From positions 1 through 35,679 of IMG/VR virus record IMGVR_UViG_3300017991_000243: 35,679 bases of DNA. One strand, written 5' to 3'. Below the pieces are notes generated by a model. That model did no database searches and was not told the origin of the DNA. It saw only the letters and a list, made by a program, of their open reading frames with translations. Below, piece after piece: positions 1 to 7,503 of the stretch (its first letter is position 1; the number at the start of each line of letters is the position of its first letter). Made by a program: the position numbers and the translations under genes. The DNA comes from a virus.

Positions 1-37
1 CTCACCATTTGAGACCGCCAGGAAGGACCCGCCCCCT

Positions 38-427
38 CTATCGGGCGGTTGGTCGCCAGCGCACGACGAATGGTTGACCGACGTGCGGCGTGATCGTCGC
101 GACGACCAGATAGGTCACGCCGGCGGTGGGCCATGGCGGGTTGATCGATCCGTCGACGACGATCCGCAGGTTGTAGCCACTCGCGTCGGCGGTCCACATG
201 TCGTCGGTCTGGAGCGCATCGAAGACGGCCTCGCCGACCGCGACGGTCACGGCCTCGTGGCCCGTGACGGCGGTCCGATTCTGGTCCGCGTCGAGCGCAT
301 GGATCGTGTACGCGATCGACGCGATATCGGCTTGTTGGATGAGGACGCCGTCTTGTTCGACTCGCGCCAACAGCGTGGCACCGCCGTCGAGGAACGTCGT
401 CCCGAGAAAGTCGATCGCATTAGCCAT
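38..427 (-). CDS. Hypothetical phage protein downstream of the tail spike (128 aa)
   Basis: I do not recognise this protein. The start at 427 is chosen because GAGGAGG lies five bases upstream; the frame is open further up to 523 but without a ribosome site. The sequence begins MANAIDFLG and reads as a compact beta-rich fold with no signal peptide, membrane segment or cysteine motif. It is the last gene of the minus-strand series, 138 bp after the tail-spike gene, so a small virion or tail-fibre accessory role is plausible from position alone. A GC-rich inverted repeat (CCGCCC and GGGCGG, about 29 to 50) overlaps its stop and could act as a terminator. Confidence 0.7.
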   Translation of the reverse strand: MANAIDFLGTTFLDGGATLLARVEQDGVLIQQADIASIAYTIHALDADQNRTAVTGHEAVTVAVGEAVFDALQTDDMWTADASGYNLRIVVDGSINPPWPTAGVTYLVVATITPHVGQPFVVRWRPTAR

Positions 428-565
428 GGACGCCTCCTCGTCGCGCTCCGGCGACATAGACCAGGCCGGCGGTAGCTCGCCCGCGTTCGATCCGACGGGC
501 GGTCTGGATCGATTCCCCGGCAACGCGTCGTCTCTGCCGCACCATCGGCATCAAGCATCGTGGGT

Positions 566-2584
566 TCATCGTGCGTCGTCCCTCCCGATATTCTGCCGCC
601 AGGTTCGCGTGCCGCCGCCGATCGTCGCCGTGACGATCGCGATGGCCGCCTCCCCCTTGGTGAGTTGGTTCGTCGCTTCATCGAGCGTGTAGACGCCGGT
701 CGACGCGATCTGAGTCATGGCCGTTGCCGCGATCAAGTCCGAGCCGTCGGCCCGCTTGATGACTTGCAGCGTCGGCGACGTGATCCCCGACGTGACGGCC
801 ACGCCGTTCTTGAACCACTGCGCCGTGTACTCGTCCCGACTGTTGTTCGTGTCGACCGTCACCATCAAGTCGGCATGGTAGACGTCCTCTGAATCGGCTA
901 GTTTGACCCCGGTCGTCCCCGTATGCCCCTTAATCTCGGTCGTGTCAGACAGCACGTCCTCGACGTTGCCATCGATCGCAGCGACCGCGATATCGATGGC
1001 TGCCAGGTCGGCCGTATCGTCGAGCGTCTCCTCGGCCACCTGCTCGACGCTTCGAGCGAACGCCCCAACAGTCCAGCCGAGCCCGTCGATCCCCTGTAAC
1101 TGCGTGCCGACACCGCCGGGCCACGTGGCCCCTGGCTGGAGCAAGAGATGGTGAGCCTGAATTACCGAGAGATCGTCAAGAATCTCACCGGCCGGCTGCC
1201 CCATGCCGATCGCCGGGGAATCTTGGGCCAAGGCGAGATTCCCATTCGTCGCGTCGACGAAGGACGGATCGCCCCATTCTGAATTCGTCTCGCCGCTCGC
1301 CGCTTGATACGACGCAAAATCGGTGTAGTCGGTCCCACCCCACTTCCACGTCACGCTGGAACCGTAATAGAGGTTGTAGTCCGCGTCGACGTTCGCCGTC
1401 GTTTCGGCCCAGAAGTTCGCGAGGGACGCCGTTCCGGTCACCACGATATTATTCCGAAAGATAATCCGTTGGGCCGTGCCCTGGAACTTGATATTGCTAT
1501 CGAAGCTGATCGGATCATAGAACGTATTGTTGGTCGCGACGATCTCGCCCACCACGTCCTTGGAGTAGAGCATCGTCTCGCTCGTATTGCCGCCCGGCAG
1601 GAAGACGTTCCCATGCACCTCGCCGCCGGCGGCGCCGTAACGGAAGCCGACCGTCTGATAGACGGCGCCGTAGATGACATTGTGGCGCAGTCGCATCGTT
1701 GCGGAAGTTCCAGTGACGTAGAGACACTGCTGGGCATTCGGCGAGGCGCAATAGGACTGTTCGACAAGGATCGACCCGTTAGCGACCCGCACGGCGATGG
1801 CGGCGGTCGTCGGCTGCTCCAACCGGCAGCGTCTCGCGATGTTCCCGACGGCAGCGGCCCCCGTGACGTAGACGGCGCCCTTGCTGGCGTCGACCGTATC
1901 GTGTAGGTAGCACTCTTCGAGCAGGGTCCCCTGCGCGGGACCGGCGATCTTAACGCTCGCGTCGTGATGAAAACGCGACTCGCACCCCAAGACACTCAAG
2001 CCAGCGGCCGTCGTCGAAATCCCCTCCGACGTGCAGCCCTCGGCCTTCAGGCGGTTGAGCGTGACGCCGTCGCCGGTGACGGCAATGCCGGTCGCCCTCG
2101 CGCCTCCTTCGTAGAGATAGCCGTTCGTCGTGATGTCGGACGAGTCGGACGCCTGGACGTAGAGGTCGGCCCCGTCGTGATAAAAGGTTCCCGGCGTGCT
2201 CTCGACCGCCGCGACACTCGCCGCCTCGACCAGCATCACCTTGTTGTCTCGCCCGTCAAGCCCGTCGAGCAATCCGTCATCTTCGAGAACCACGATCGGA
2301 TCGGCCATGGTGATCTTGTACGTGTTGCCGCTATGCAGCGAGAACGAACCGTTCACCAGCGCGTCGGCCCCGCTGATCGTCGCGAGCCCCCGCTCGACGG
2401 CATCCCAAGTCACGCCATCCTCGGTCAAGATACACGCCTCGCGGAACGTTCCTTGCAGATAGACCGTATCGCCCGAAGCGAGCCCGATTGCCTGAACCCC
2501 GGCCACCGTCTTCTTGGCCGTTGCCCAGGACAGGCCGTCGCCCGTGTCGTCGGGGCGGGTGGAATCGACGTAGTAGAGCGTCAT
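566..2584 (-). CDS. Tail spike / receptor-binding protein with a right-handed parallel beta-helix (672 aa)
   Basis: The N-terminus (MTLYYVDSTRPDDTGDGLSW) is typical of secreted or virion proteins that begin a pectate-lyase-like beta-helix. Residues about 30 to 450 consist of short repeating strands with stacked Asn and Gly (NNTF, NNIVV, HNVIYG, HGNVFL), the signature of parallel beta-helix coils. After residue about 480 the sequence changes: a helical stretch (VEQVAEETLDDTADLAAIDIAVAAIDG), then a beta-rich C-terminal domain of about 120 residues, perhaps for trimerisation. The role is probably binding or cleaving host surface polysaccharide at the phage tail. No catalytic residues can be assigned. 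The ATG lies 4 bp after the stop of the previous gene, so the two are co-transcribed. Confidence 0.75.
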   Translation of the reverse strand: MTLYYVDSTRPDDTGDGLSWATAKKTVAGVQAIGLASGDTVYLQGTFREACILTEDGVTWDAVERGLATISGADALVNGSFSLHSGNTYKITMADPIVVLEDDGLLDGLDGRDNKVMLVEAASVAAVESTPGTFYHDGADLYVQASDSSDITTNGYLYEGGARATGIAVTGDGVTLNRLKAEGCTSEGISTTAAGLSVLGCESRFHHDASVKIAGPAQGTLLEECYLHDTVDASKGAVYVTGAAAVGNIARRCRLEQPTTAAIAVRVANGSILVEQSYCASPNAQQCLYVTGTSATMRLRHNVIYGAVYQTVGFRYGAAGGEVHGNVFLPGGNTSETMLYSKDVVGEIVATNNTFYDPISFDSNIKFQGTAQRIIFRNNIVVTGTASLANFWAETTANVDADYNLYYGSSVTWKWGGTDYTDFASYQAASGETNSEWGDPSFVDATNGNLALAQDSPAIGMGQPAGEILDDLSVIQAHHLLLQPGATWPGGVGTQLQGIDGLGWTVGAFARSVEQVAEETLDDTADLAAIDIAVAAIDGNVEDVLSDTTEIKGHTGTTGVKLADSEDVYHADLMVTVDTNNSRDEYTAQWFKNGVAVTSGITSPTLQVIKRADGSDLIAATAMTQIASTGVYTLDEATNQLTKGEAAIAIVTATIGGGTRTWRQNIGRDDAR

Positions 2585-2587
2585 CGG

Positions 2588-2938
2588 TTACTCCGCGAAT
2601 TCTTGTTGGAGGCTGTTCGCCATCGCGGCGGCCCAGTCGGCATCGGACGTGTCCGCCACCTCGGGATGGCGGCTCTGGTAGATTTCGTTGGCCCGTGCCT
2701 TGATCGCGCGGCGTATCCAGCCGGGGATTGCCGCCAACTCCTCGGCGCTCGGCGGCTCGGCGATCGGTGCCGGCTCCTCGTCGGTCGGCTCGGGGACCGG
2801 GGGCCAGATCGACGGCACGCCGACCGTGACTATGAATCGATCCCCTTGATACGTCACGTCGGCGGTAACCGATCCGCCGTGGCCGGCGCGGATCGCGCGC
2901 CATGACGGTTTTGGCGTCCAGTCGTGCAGGGTATTCAT
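2588..2938 (-). CDS. Hypothetical phage protein (116 aa)
   Basis: Unrecognised. The N-terminal half is beta-rich, followed by a Pro/Glu-rich linker at about residues 48 to 66. The C-terminal half is helical and ends with a pattern (IRRAIKARANEIYQSRHPE, then DADWAAAMANSL) that loosely recalls the short DUF2934-type helix motif; the likeness is weak. A GGAGG lies upstream of the ATG at 2938. The gene sits between the holin-like gene and the tail spike with gaps of 4 bp on each side, so it belongs to the same late transcript. It could be a spike chaperone or an adapter between spike and baseplate; nothing in the sequence decides this. Confidence 0.65.
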   Translation of the reverse strand: MNTLHDWTPKPSWRAIRAGHGGSVTADVTYQGDRFIVTVGVPSIWPPVPEPTDEEPAPIAEPPSAEELAAIPGWIRRAIKARANEIYQSRHPEVADTSDADWAAAMANSLQQEFAE

Positions 2939-2942
2939 CGAG

Positions 2943-3182
2943 TCATCGTCCTCCGTTTCTCAGTCGGTCGACCTCTTCCTTGAGGTCGTCGATCGCGGCG
3001 GCGTGGCGCTCGCACGGACGGGAATCCTGGAAGGCGATCACCTTGTCTAGTTTCTTGCAGATATCAGAGACCTTGGCGGTCAGCGTCACGACGGCCGTGT
3101 TCAGCCGCAGGACACCGACGACCATCGGCACGATATAAACCCCCATCGTCGCCGCCAAGGCGATCCATTCGTTCGTCGTCAT
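2943..3182 (-). CDS. Small single-pass membrane protein with coiled coil, holin-like (79 aa)
   Basis: The protein has one hydrophobic N-terminal segment (about residues 5 to 27, WIALAATMGVYIVPMVVGVL). A heptad-rich segment (TLTAKVSDICKKLDKVIAF) and a charged C-terminal helix (DDLKEEVDRLRNGGR) follow. This layout matches the XhlA/hemolysin-type holin-associated proteins of many phages: a short membrane anchor with a cytoplasmic coiled coil. The start overlaps the stop of the upstream protease gene by four bases (ATGA), so the two are translationally coupled. A lysis role is inferred from architecture and from the neighbouring membrane protease; no endolysin is visible nearby. Confidence 0.6.
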   Translation of the reverse strand: MTTNEWIALAATMGVYIVPMVVGVLRLNTAVVTLTAKVSDICKKLDKVIAFQDSRPCERHAAAIDDLKEEVDRLRNGGR

Positions 3183-4585
3183 GCGTCCTCCCCAAGCTCC
3201 TCGGCCGCCTCGGTGATCGCCTGGACGTCCCGCTGGGCGTCTTCGCTGGCTCTCGCTATCTCTCTCTTCGCCCTCGCTTCCTCTTCGGCGGCCAGAGCCT
3301 TTGCCTCCCGCACTTTCGATGCCGCCGCACGGGCCGCCACGCTATGCGGCATGGGGGCGTTTGCGCCCGGCGTCGGTGCCGGTGAAGGTGCCGGTGCCAC
3401 GGCGTCGGCGACATGCTGCCCGGCCGCCTGGGCGGTCGCCACGTCCTGCCGCACCCCCGCGACGGTCACCGTCCCCTCTTGTTTTCTCCTCCACAGCAAG
3501 ATAATCAGGACGATCGCCGCGACGATCCAGCCGATATAGCGAGCGACCAGGTCGACCGGGTCGACGCGGTTCGCGCGATCCTCGGCCGCGTCGATCCGTT
3601 CTTGCAGGGTGTCGAGTTCGGCCTGGCGAGCCGCTTCCGCCTCGGCCACTTCGTGTTGGCGTGCTTGGCGCTGAAGTTCATTGGCCGCTGCTTCCGACTC
3701 GGCCCGGGCCGCCTCGATCTCCATCTGGGCGGCGGCCAACGCGGCGTCCGATTCGGCCCGCATCGCCTGCATCGTCGCCGAGATGACCGACGTGTCGGGC
3801 GCGGGGAGCGTCTCGGCCGGGATTCCGCCGGGTGCCCTCGGGGCCGTGTTCGGACCGCTGCCCGAGCGGGGCTGTAGCCAGGGCAAGAGCCCGCCGCCCG
3901 AGCGGCAGTTGGGCCCGCAGTCGGCGACCAGCGCGTATTCGACGTCCAAAACATCCTTGGCGATCGGGCCGAGCGTCTTGGCCGTCGTGCTCGCCAGGTT
4001 GGCGTAGGTCCGGTTCGTCCCGATGCTCGTTGAATGCAAACAGCCGATCAGCTTCCCATCAATCGTGAAGACCGGCCCGCCACTGTCGCCGCTGATCGAG
4101 TAGGGCGTCAGTTCGATCCGACCATTGCTGGTGATCGAGGCGACCGTCCCCTTGTGCCAGTAGAGTTTGCCCGGCGTCCGGCCGTAGCCCGCCTTCCAAA
4201 CGATCGTTCCCTTGCCGACGTCGCCGGCCAGCGGGACACCGCGAATACTCGCCTCAATAGGCCGCTCGATCCGCAGATAGGACGCATCGAACTGTTTCGA
4301 TCGCCCAACCACTTCGTAGCGATACTCGCCCCCGCCGAAGAAGTCGACCTTGCCGGTCGACGAGTCGCGGGTGACGTGGTCGGCCGTGAGGACCAACCCG
4401 GCTCCGAGGTAACAACCGCTTCCGGCCGAACGGTCCTTCGCGACGACGCGACAGAGGTTCGGTTGGACACGCTTCAACTCACGCGGCAGTTCGGCCCGCG
4501 CGATCACCGCCGCGACGAGGACGAGCGCCAGCGTGGCGACGCCCGCGACGAGTAGTCGCCCGAGGGTTCGGATAGGTGGTCTCAT
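3179..4585 (-). CDS. Membrane-anchored trypsin-like serine protease with long coiled coil (468 aa)
   Basis: Residues 1 to 31 form a signal peptide or anchor. Residues 35 to 225 are a chymotrypsin-fold protease with an apparent triad: His70 in TADH, Asp100 in FDAS and Ser168 in GDSGGP. A helical Ala/Glu-rich coiled coil covers about 268 to 340, a transmembrane helix about 350 to 366 (GWIVAAIVLIILLW, then RRK), and a second Ala/Glu/Lys-rich coiled coil the C-terminus. The protease would therefore face the periplasm, with its tail in the cytoplasm. The ATG at 4585 overlaps the previous stop (ATGA), which favours it over the longer open frame to 4834. It is coupled to the downstream holin-like gene. 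Possible jobs are host envelope processing, lysis or exclusion of other phages; the substrate is unknown. Confidence 0.8.
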   Translation of the reverse strand: MRPPIRTLGRLLVAGVATLALVLVAAVIARAELPRELKRVQPNLCRVVAKDRSAGSGCYLGAGLVLTADHVTRDSSTGKVDFFGGGEYRYEVVGRSKQFDASYLRIERPIEASIRGVPLAGDVGKGTIVWKAGYGRTPGKLYWHKGTVASITSNGRIELTPYSISGDSGGPVFTIDGKLIGCLHSTSIGTNRTYANLASTTAKTLGPIAKDVLDVEYALVADCGPNCRSGGGLLPWLQPRSGSGPNTAPRAPGGIPAETLPAPDTSVISATMQAMRAESDAALAAAQMEIEAARAESEAAANELQRQARQHEVAEAEAARQAELDTLQERIDAAEDRANRVDPVDLVARYIGWIVAAIVLIILLWRRKQEGTVTVAGVRQDVATAQAAGQHVADAVAPAPSPAPTPGANAPMPHSVAARAAASKVREAKALAAEEEARAKREIARASEDAQRDVQAITEAAEELGEDA

Positions 4586-4788
4586 ACCGAGAGTTCTCCC
4601 GTTTGCTTGAGGGTCAACCGGCAGTCGAGGGGCAAGACCCCGTGTCCGACCGCCGTCGTGATATCGATCGCGAGCCCGACCCGTCGGGCGTCGCGGACCG
4701 CCCCCCGGAGCATCTCGGCCAGGACTGCCACGTTCTGGAGTTGCGCCTTCTGGGCCGGGGAAAAGCACTCGTCGGTCACGGTTCGCAT
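4582..4788 (-). CDS. Small hypothetical protein (68 aa)
   Basis: The ATG at 4788 lies inside the 3' end of the upstream helix-turn-helix gene and the stop overlaps the protease ATG (ATGA). Both overlaps are typical of a translationally coupled phage operon and are the main support for the gene. The protein begins MRTVTDECFSPAQKAQLQNV, is mostly helical with one Cys, and has no recognised domain. Nothing suggests a membrane segment. The function is unknown; its place just before the protease could mean an accessory role there, but that is a guess. Confidence 0.55.
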   Translation of the reverse strand: MRTVTDECFSPAQKAQLQNVAVLAEMLRGAVRDARRVGLAIDITTAVGHGVLPLDCRLTLKQTGELSV

Positions 4789-5204
4789 GGTTCGGCTTCC
4801 TCCCGATAGACCGTCTCCGGATGGGCCGGGCCATCGCGGGGCGGCTCGCCGGCGGCCTGCTTTTCCCTCCGGAGCGCCTCGTAGCGTCGGCGCCGCTCGC
4901 CGCGTAGGTCGACGGCCAACGGATCGGTCTCGGCCGGCGCGTCGGGCAACTCGCTGGCCGGTCGGACCTTGCCCGACCGCAGCAGCCGGCGGACGGCGCA
5001 GACGCGGCACGGGAGCCGGACCAGGCCGCCGCAGCCCTCGCACCGATCGCTGGCGGCCGGCTCGGCCCGACGGTCGCCCCGAGCGACCCGAGCGACCGTC
5101 CATCGGCTCACCTTGACGTGACGCGCAACGGCGCGTTTGGGCATGCCGTCGTCGAGCAATTTCCGCACCAGGCGTATCGTGCGAGCGGGCACCCTACGTG
5201 GCAT
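4776..5204 (-). CDS. Helix-turn-helix plus zinc-ribbon DNA-binding protein (142 aa)
   Basis: The N-terminus (residues about 8 to 45) is a resolvase/Hin-like helix-turn-helix: LVRKLLDDGMPKRAVARHVK followed by VSRWTVARVARGD. A short zinc-knuckle comes next, CEGCGG and CRVC at about 54 to 70, then an Arg/Glu-rich helix. No recombinase catalytic domain is present, so this is a small regulator or DNA-binding adapter rather than an enzyme. The ATG at 5204 is used; the preceding codon is TTG and could also start. It overlaps the stop of the 53-aa gene upstream and contains the start of the 68-aa gene at its end, so all belong to one operon. Confidence 0.7.
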   Translation of the reverse strand: MPRRVPARTIRLVRKLLDDGMPKRAVARHVKVSRWTVARVARGDRRAEPAASDRCEGCGGLVRLPCRVCAVRRLLRSGKVRPASELPDAPAETDPLAVDLRGERRRRYEALRREKQAAGEPPRDGPAHPETVYREEAEPCEP

Positions 5205-5365
5205 CAAGAGACCGTGGGCTCGGGGCGTGGCGTCGCGGGCCCGGCGTCGGCGTCCCGCGCAAAGATCGGCTCGTTCGGCCCCGGCTCGCGAGCAAGGGCC
5301 GAGTCGCGATCGTTCGGCGGTGGGTCGCCCCGATCGGCGCGTGAGTAGGCGAGCGGTTCAGGCAT
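5204..5365 (-). CDS. Small acidic, Pro-rich hypothetical protein (53 aa)
   Basis: The start at 5365 has GGGGAGA at the right distance, while the more distal ATG at 5416 has none. The stop TGA overlaps the start of the helix-turn-helix gene (TGATG). The sequence (MPEPLAYSRADRGDPPPNDR and on) is rich in Pro, Asp and Arg and looks disordered. No motif is recognised. The overlap and ribosome site are the only evidence, so the gene is likely but its function is unknown. Confidence 0.5.
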   Translation of the reverse strand: MPEPLAYSRADRGDPPPNDRDSALAREPGPNEPIFARDADAGPATPRPEPTVS

Positions 5366-5437
5366 GGCGCATTCTCCCCGGAAGCGCGAACATCGAAGTT
5401 CATTCCAAAGCGCCAAGTATACCCGGCCCGACGGCCG

Positions 5438-5509
5438 TTACCGCGCCACGGCGGGAAGGAGACAGCCGTCGGTCTCGATCGACTCAATGAGTTCGTCACT
5501 ATCACTCAT
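5438..5509 (-). CDS. Possible 23-aa peptide
   Basis: A 23-codon frame (MSDSDELIESIETDGCLLPAVAR) starts inside the last codons of the upstream zinc-ribbon gene and ends at TAA 5438. The overlap fits the coupled style of this operon, and the sequence is acidic and not obviously random. It is too short to confirm from sequence. Confidence 0.3.
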   Translation of the reverse strand: MSDSDELIESIETDGCLLPAVAR

Positions 5510-5948
5510 GTTTCGTTCCCCGTGGTTGGTTTTCCTGGTTGTCCGGGTACCGCCCAACGCGACCGAACCGGACCGCGCGTGGCCGCCTGCCCCGTCGGCC
5601 ACCTCGTGTCCGCGACGATTGGGCGATCGCCTGGCACGCCGGGACCGGCTTCGGACCCGAGTGCCAGGTCATCAGACCCTTGGCGTCGTCGAGCCAGGTC
5701 CAGAGCCCCTCCAGCCCCGCGATCTCCCAATGCCCGTTCCTCGCGTCGACCAGCGTCGCCACGGGAAGTTTCATCACGCGCGCCTCCCGGAAGACGCGGT
5801 TGCTGACCGTCGGCAGCAGCTTCGTGTGCCCATGCCAGCACAACATCCAGGGGCTGCCGTATCCCCGGTAGAGAATCTCCCCGCAGACCGGACAATGCGC
5901 CCTCTGCACCTCGGGGTCGATCCGTCTCGCTTTCGTCGCTGTCACCAT
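5502..5948 (-). CDS. Zinc-ribbon hypothetical protein (148 aa)
   Basis: The start has a strong GGAGG site seven bases upstream. Near the N-terminus CPVC at about residue 19, followed by a Cys and His further on (LCWHGH, about 37 to 42), suggests a zinc-binding knuckle. The middle part (KLPVATLVDARNGHWEIAGLEG) looks like a small mixed fold, and the C-terminus after about residue 110 is Arg/Gly-rich and probably disordered or nucleic-acid binding. No family is recognised. It lies in the series between the sigma factor and the lysis-type genes. Confidence 0.65.
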   Translation of the reverse strand: MVTATKARRIDPEVQRAHCPVCGEILYRGYGSPWMLCWHGHTKLLPTVSNRVFREARVMKLPVATLVDARNGHWEIAGLEGLWTWLDDAKGLMTWHSGPKPVPACQAIAQSSRTRGGRRGRRPRAVRFGRVGRYPDNQENQPRGTKHE

Positions 5949-5950
5949 GG

Positions 5951-6013
5951 CTAACCTCCAAACACCTGATTCTTGATAAGCTGCCGCATCTTGGCGATGC
6001 CCTCATCGCTCAA
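5951..6013 (-). CDS. Possible 20-aa peptide with TTG start
   Basis: A short frame (MSDEGIAKMRQLIKNQVFGG) begins at a TTG preceded by AAGGGGG and ends in the ribosome-binding site of the next gene. It fills the whole gap between two real genes and would be an amphipathic helix. Its stop sits beside the next GGAGG, so it could be a coupling leader. Support is thin. Confidence 0.3.
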   Translation of the reverse strand: MSDEGIAKMRQLIKNQVFGG

Positions 6014-6020
6014 TGCCCCC

Positions 6021-6209
6021 TTAACTCCGAAATACCTCGTCCTTGACCTGCTCGGCGGTCAGGCCCGAAAAGTCGCGGTCGCAGGTCGGGCACCGCGTCA
6101 CGCAATACAGCCTCTCGGCCGCCCCGGTCACGCGACACGTCACCCGCTCGCCGAGCAAGTCAAGCACCAGCTTCCGCCCGCACGGGCATCGACTCACGAT
6201 CCGTTCCAT
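6021..6209 (-). CDS. Small zinc-ribbon protein (62 aa)
   Basis: Two Cys pairs, CPC at residues 8 to 10 and CPTC at 40 to 43, flank a short beta hairpin with an extra Cys at about 25 and 36. This forms a classic small zinc ribbon of about 60 residues. A purine-rich site (GAGGGGAAG) precedes the ATG at 6209, which lies directly after the sigma factor stop. Such ribbons in phages often bind nucleic acid or RNA polymerase. The tight position behind a sigma factor makes a transcription role an attractive guess, but there is no direct evidence. Confidence 0.65.
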   Translation of the reverse strand: MERIVSRCPCGRKLVLDLLGERVTCRVTGAAERLYCVTRCPTCDRDFSGLTAEQVKDEVFRS

Positions 6210-6210
6210 G

Positions 6211-7149
6211 TCACTTCCCCTCGAGCTGCTGCCGCATCTCGGCGAGACACGCCGAGTGAATTTGCGAGACCCGCGATTCGCTCAGATCGAGCCCCGCCCC
6301 AATCTCCTTCATCGTGACGTCCAACCAGTAGTATTCGATCACGATCAGACGATCTCTCTTCGAGAGCCCGCGCGTCAATTCGCGGAGCGTCTCCATTTCG
6401 TCGAGCGGCGCGCGATCGTGTCGGACCGGGTCGGCCGCCGGCTCGTCGCCCCAAGGCCCGGCGTCCTCTTCGTCGCCGAAGCCGAGCCGGACCTGGTGGC
6501 GGTGACGCCAATCGGTCGCCGGCCGACCCCGTGCCTCGTCGCCATACACGGCGATCAACTCCCGCTCGATCTCCTCGGTCGACGGCCGGCGGCCCAGCCG
6601 GTGCGCGAGCTGCTCGACCAGCGCGTCCCGCCGGGTGATCCGACCGCGATGCACGCGTCGGACCGTGTCCTGCCTCCTCGCCTCGTCCGCCATCGCGCCG
6701 CATATCCGGTGCGTCGCGTAGGTCGAGAACTCGACTCCGGCGCCCGGATCGAACGTGGCGATCGCCCAGAGCAGGGCCATATGGGCGGCCGACCAGAACG
6801 CATCGAAATCGGCTCCCGGCGGCAACGTTCGGACATAACGGTGCCAGTGGTACTGCGCCAACGGGCGATAGCGAATCACCAACCGATTCCGCGCTTCCGA
6901 ATCGTCCCCCTCGGTCGCCCCGTGATAGGCACGCCACTCGGGGTCCTCGATCGTCGACGGGTCGACCCGCGACCCGCCGCGCGGCGGACGCGACCATTTC
7001 CGTGTCCTCGCGATCCGTGCCAGCCGCCGGCCGAGCCGGCCCGGCGACATCCCCAATTGCCGCGCGGCGGCCGCCTTGACCGCGCGGTGCTTGAGCATCG
7101 CCAGCACGACCAGGTCGTCCGACGGCTCCCGACCGTCCCCTGTCACCAT
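6211..7149 (-). CDS. Sigma-70 family factor of the FliA/WhiG type with extra N-terminal HTH (312 aa)
   Basis: Region 2 is clear at residues 86 to 165: RNRLVIRYRPLA, then LLWAIATFDPGAGVEFSTYA and RICGAMADEARRQD, the pattern used for -10 recognition in FliA, WhiG and SigF. A region 3 helix lies at about 176 to 203 (QLAHRLGRRPSTEEIEREL). Region 4 lies at about 250 to 308, with the -35 helix-turn-helix (TMKEIGAGLDLSESRVSQI). Residues 1 to 45 add a Fis-like helix-turn-helix (AVKAAAARQLGMSPGRL) that is not part of standard sigma factors. The factor should redirect host RNA polymerase to phage promoters. It lies 25 bp after csrA. The length is complete and no key region is missing. Confidence 0.9.
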   Translation of the reverse strand: MVTGDGREPSDDLVVLAMLKHRAVKAAAARQLGMSPGRLGRRLARIARTRKWSRPPRGGSRVDPSTIEDPEWRAYHGATEGDDSEARNRLVIRYRPLAQYHWHRYVRTLPPGADFDAFWSAAHMALLWAIATFDPGAGVEFSTYATHRICGAMADEARRQDTVRRVHRGRITRRDALVEQLAHRLGRRPSTEEIERELIAVYGDEARGRPATDWRHRHQVRLGFGDEEDAGPWGDEPAADPVRHDRAPLDEMETLRELTRGLSKRDRLIVIEYYWLDVTMKEIGAGLDLSESRVSQIHSACLAEMRQQLEGK

Positions 7150-7174
7150 CGTTCCCCCCCCTTCCCCGGTTAGG

Positions 7175-7366
7175 CTACGGTCGACACGTCGCCGGCAGGT
7201 CCCCCTGAAGCTCCTCGCGGAGTATCTTGATATTGCATCCGGCCTCGATCGCCAGCCGGACCTGCTTCCCGTCGATCCGGGCCAGCAGCACGGTCGCGAT
7301 CACCCGACCCGTCTCCCGGTCCAACATGACGATCTTCTCCTCCACTTTTCGCGTCAACGTCAACAT
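7175..7366 (-). CDS. csrA: CsrA/RsmA-type carbon storage regulator, phage-borne (63 aa)
   Basis: The sequence MLTLTRKVEEKIVML, then VLLARIDGKQVRLAIEA and ILREEL, matches the CsrA fold over its full usual length of about 60 residues. Leu4, Thr5 and Arg6 in strand 1 and the Arg of the REEL motif, which contact the GGA motif of target RNA, are kept. It should act as a homodimer that binds 5' leaders and changes translation or stability. The start at 7366 is fixed by GAGGAG upstream and by homology; the open frame to 7507 is leader. Its leader (7367 to about 7455) is related to the parB leader (repeats below) and holds several GGA motifs, so autoregulation or co-regulation is possible. Confidence 0.9.
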   Translation of the reverse strand: MLTLTRKVEEKIVMLDRETGRVIATVLLARIDGKQVRLAIEAGCNIKILREELQGDLPATCRP

Positions 7367-7379
7367 CCCTGTCTCTCCT

Positions 7380-7452
7380 CTAGCGTTTCCACGCCACGGC
7401 GAGCAAAACGCTTCACTCGCCATGGTCGCGTCGGTTCCCTTGTTCTTCGAGG
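7380..7452 (-). repeat. Leader repeat copy 2, in front of csrA
   Basis: This segment aligns with 9056 to 9125. Both begin, on the plus strand, with TAGCGTTTCCACGCCA, then GCAA, ACG and TTCACTCGCCATGG, and both continue to GGTTCCCTTGTT. In each case it ends directly at the ribosome-binding site of the gene that follows (csrA here, the parB-like gene there). It could be a shared regulatory leader or simply a member of the dispersed repeat family found elsewhere in the window. Confidence 0.7.
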
Positions 7453-7503
7453 ACCAAGGCGATCCTCTTCTCTCCGCGTCTCCGCGCGATCCCCTCACTC
7501 CGA

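Noticed and set aside
4586-4834. Longer N-terminus of the protease
   Set aside because: The added 83 residues are Arg/Gly/Pro-rich and lie before a normal signal peptide. The internal ATG overlaps the previous stop.
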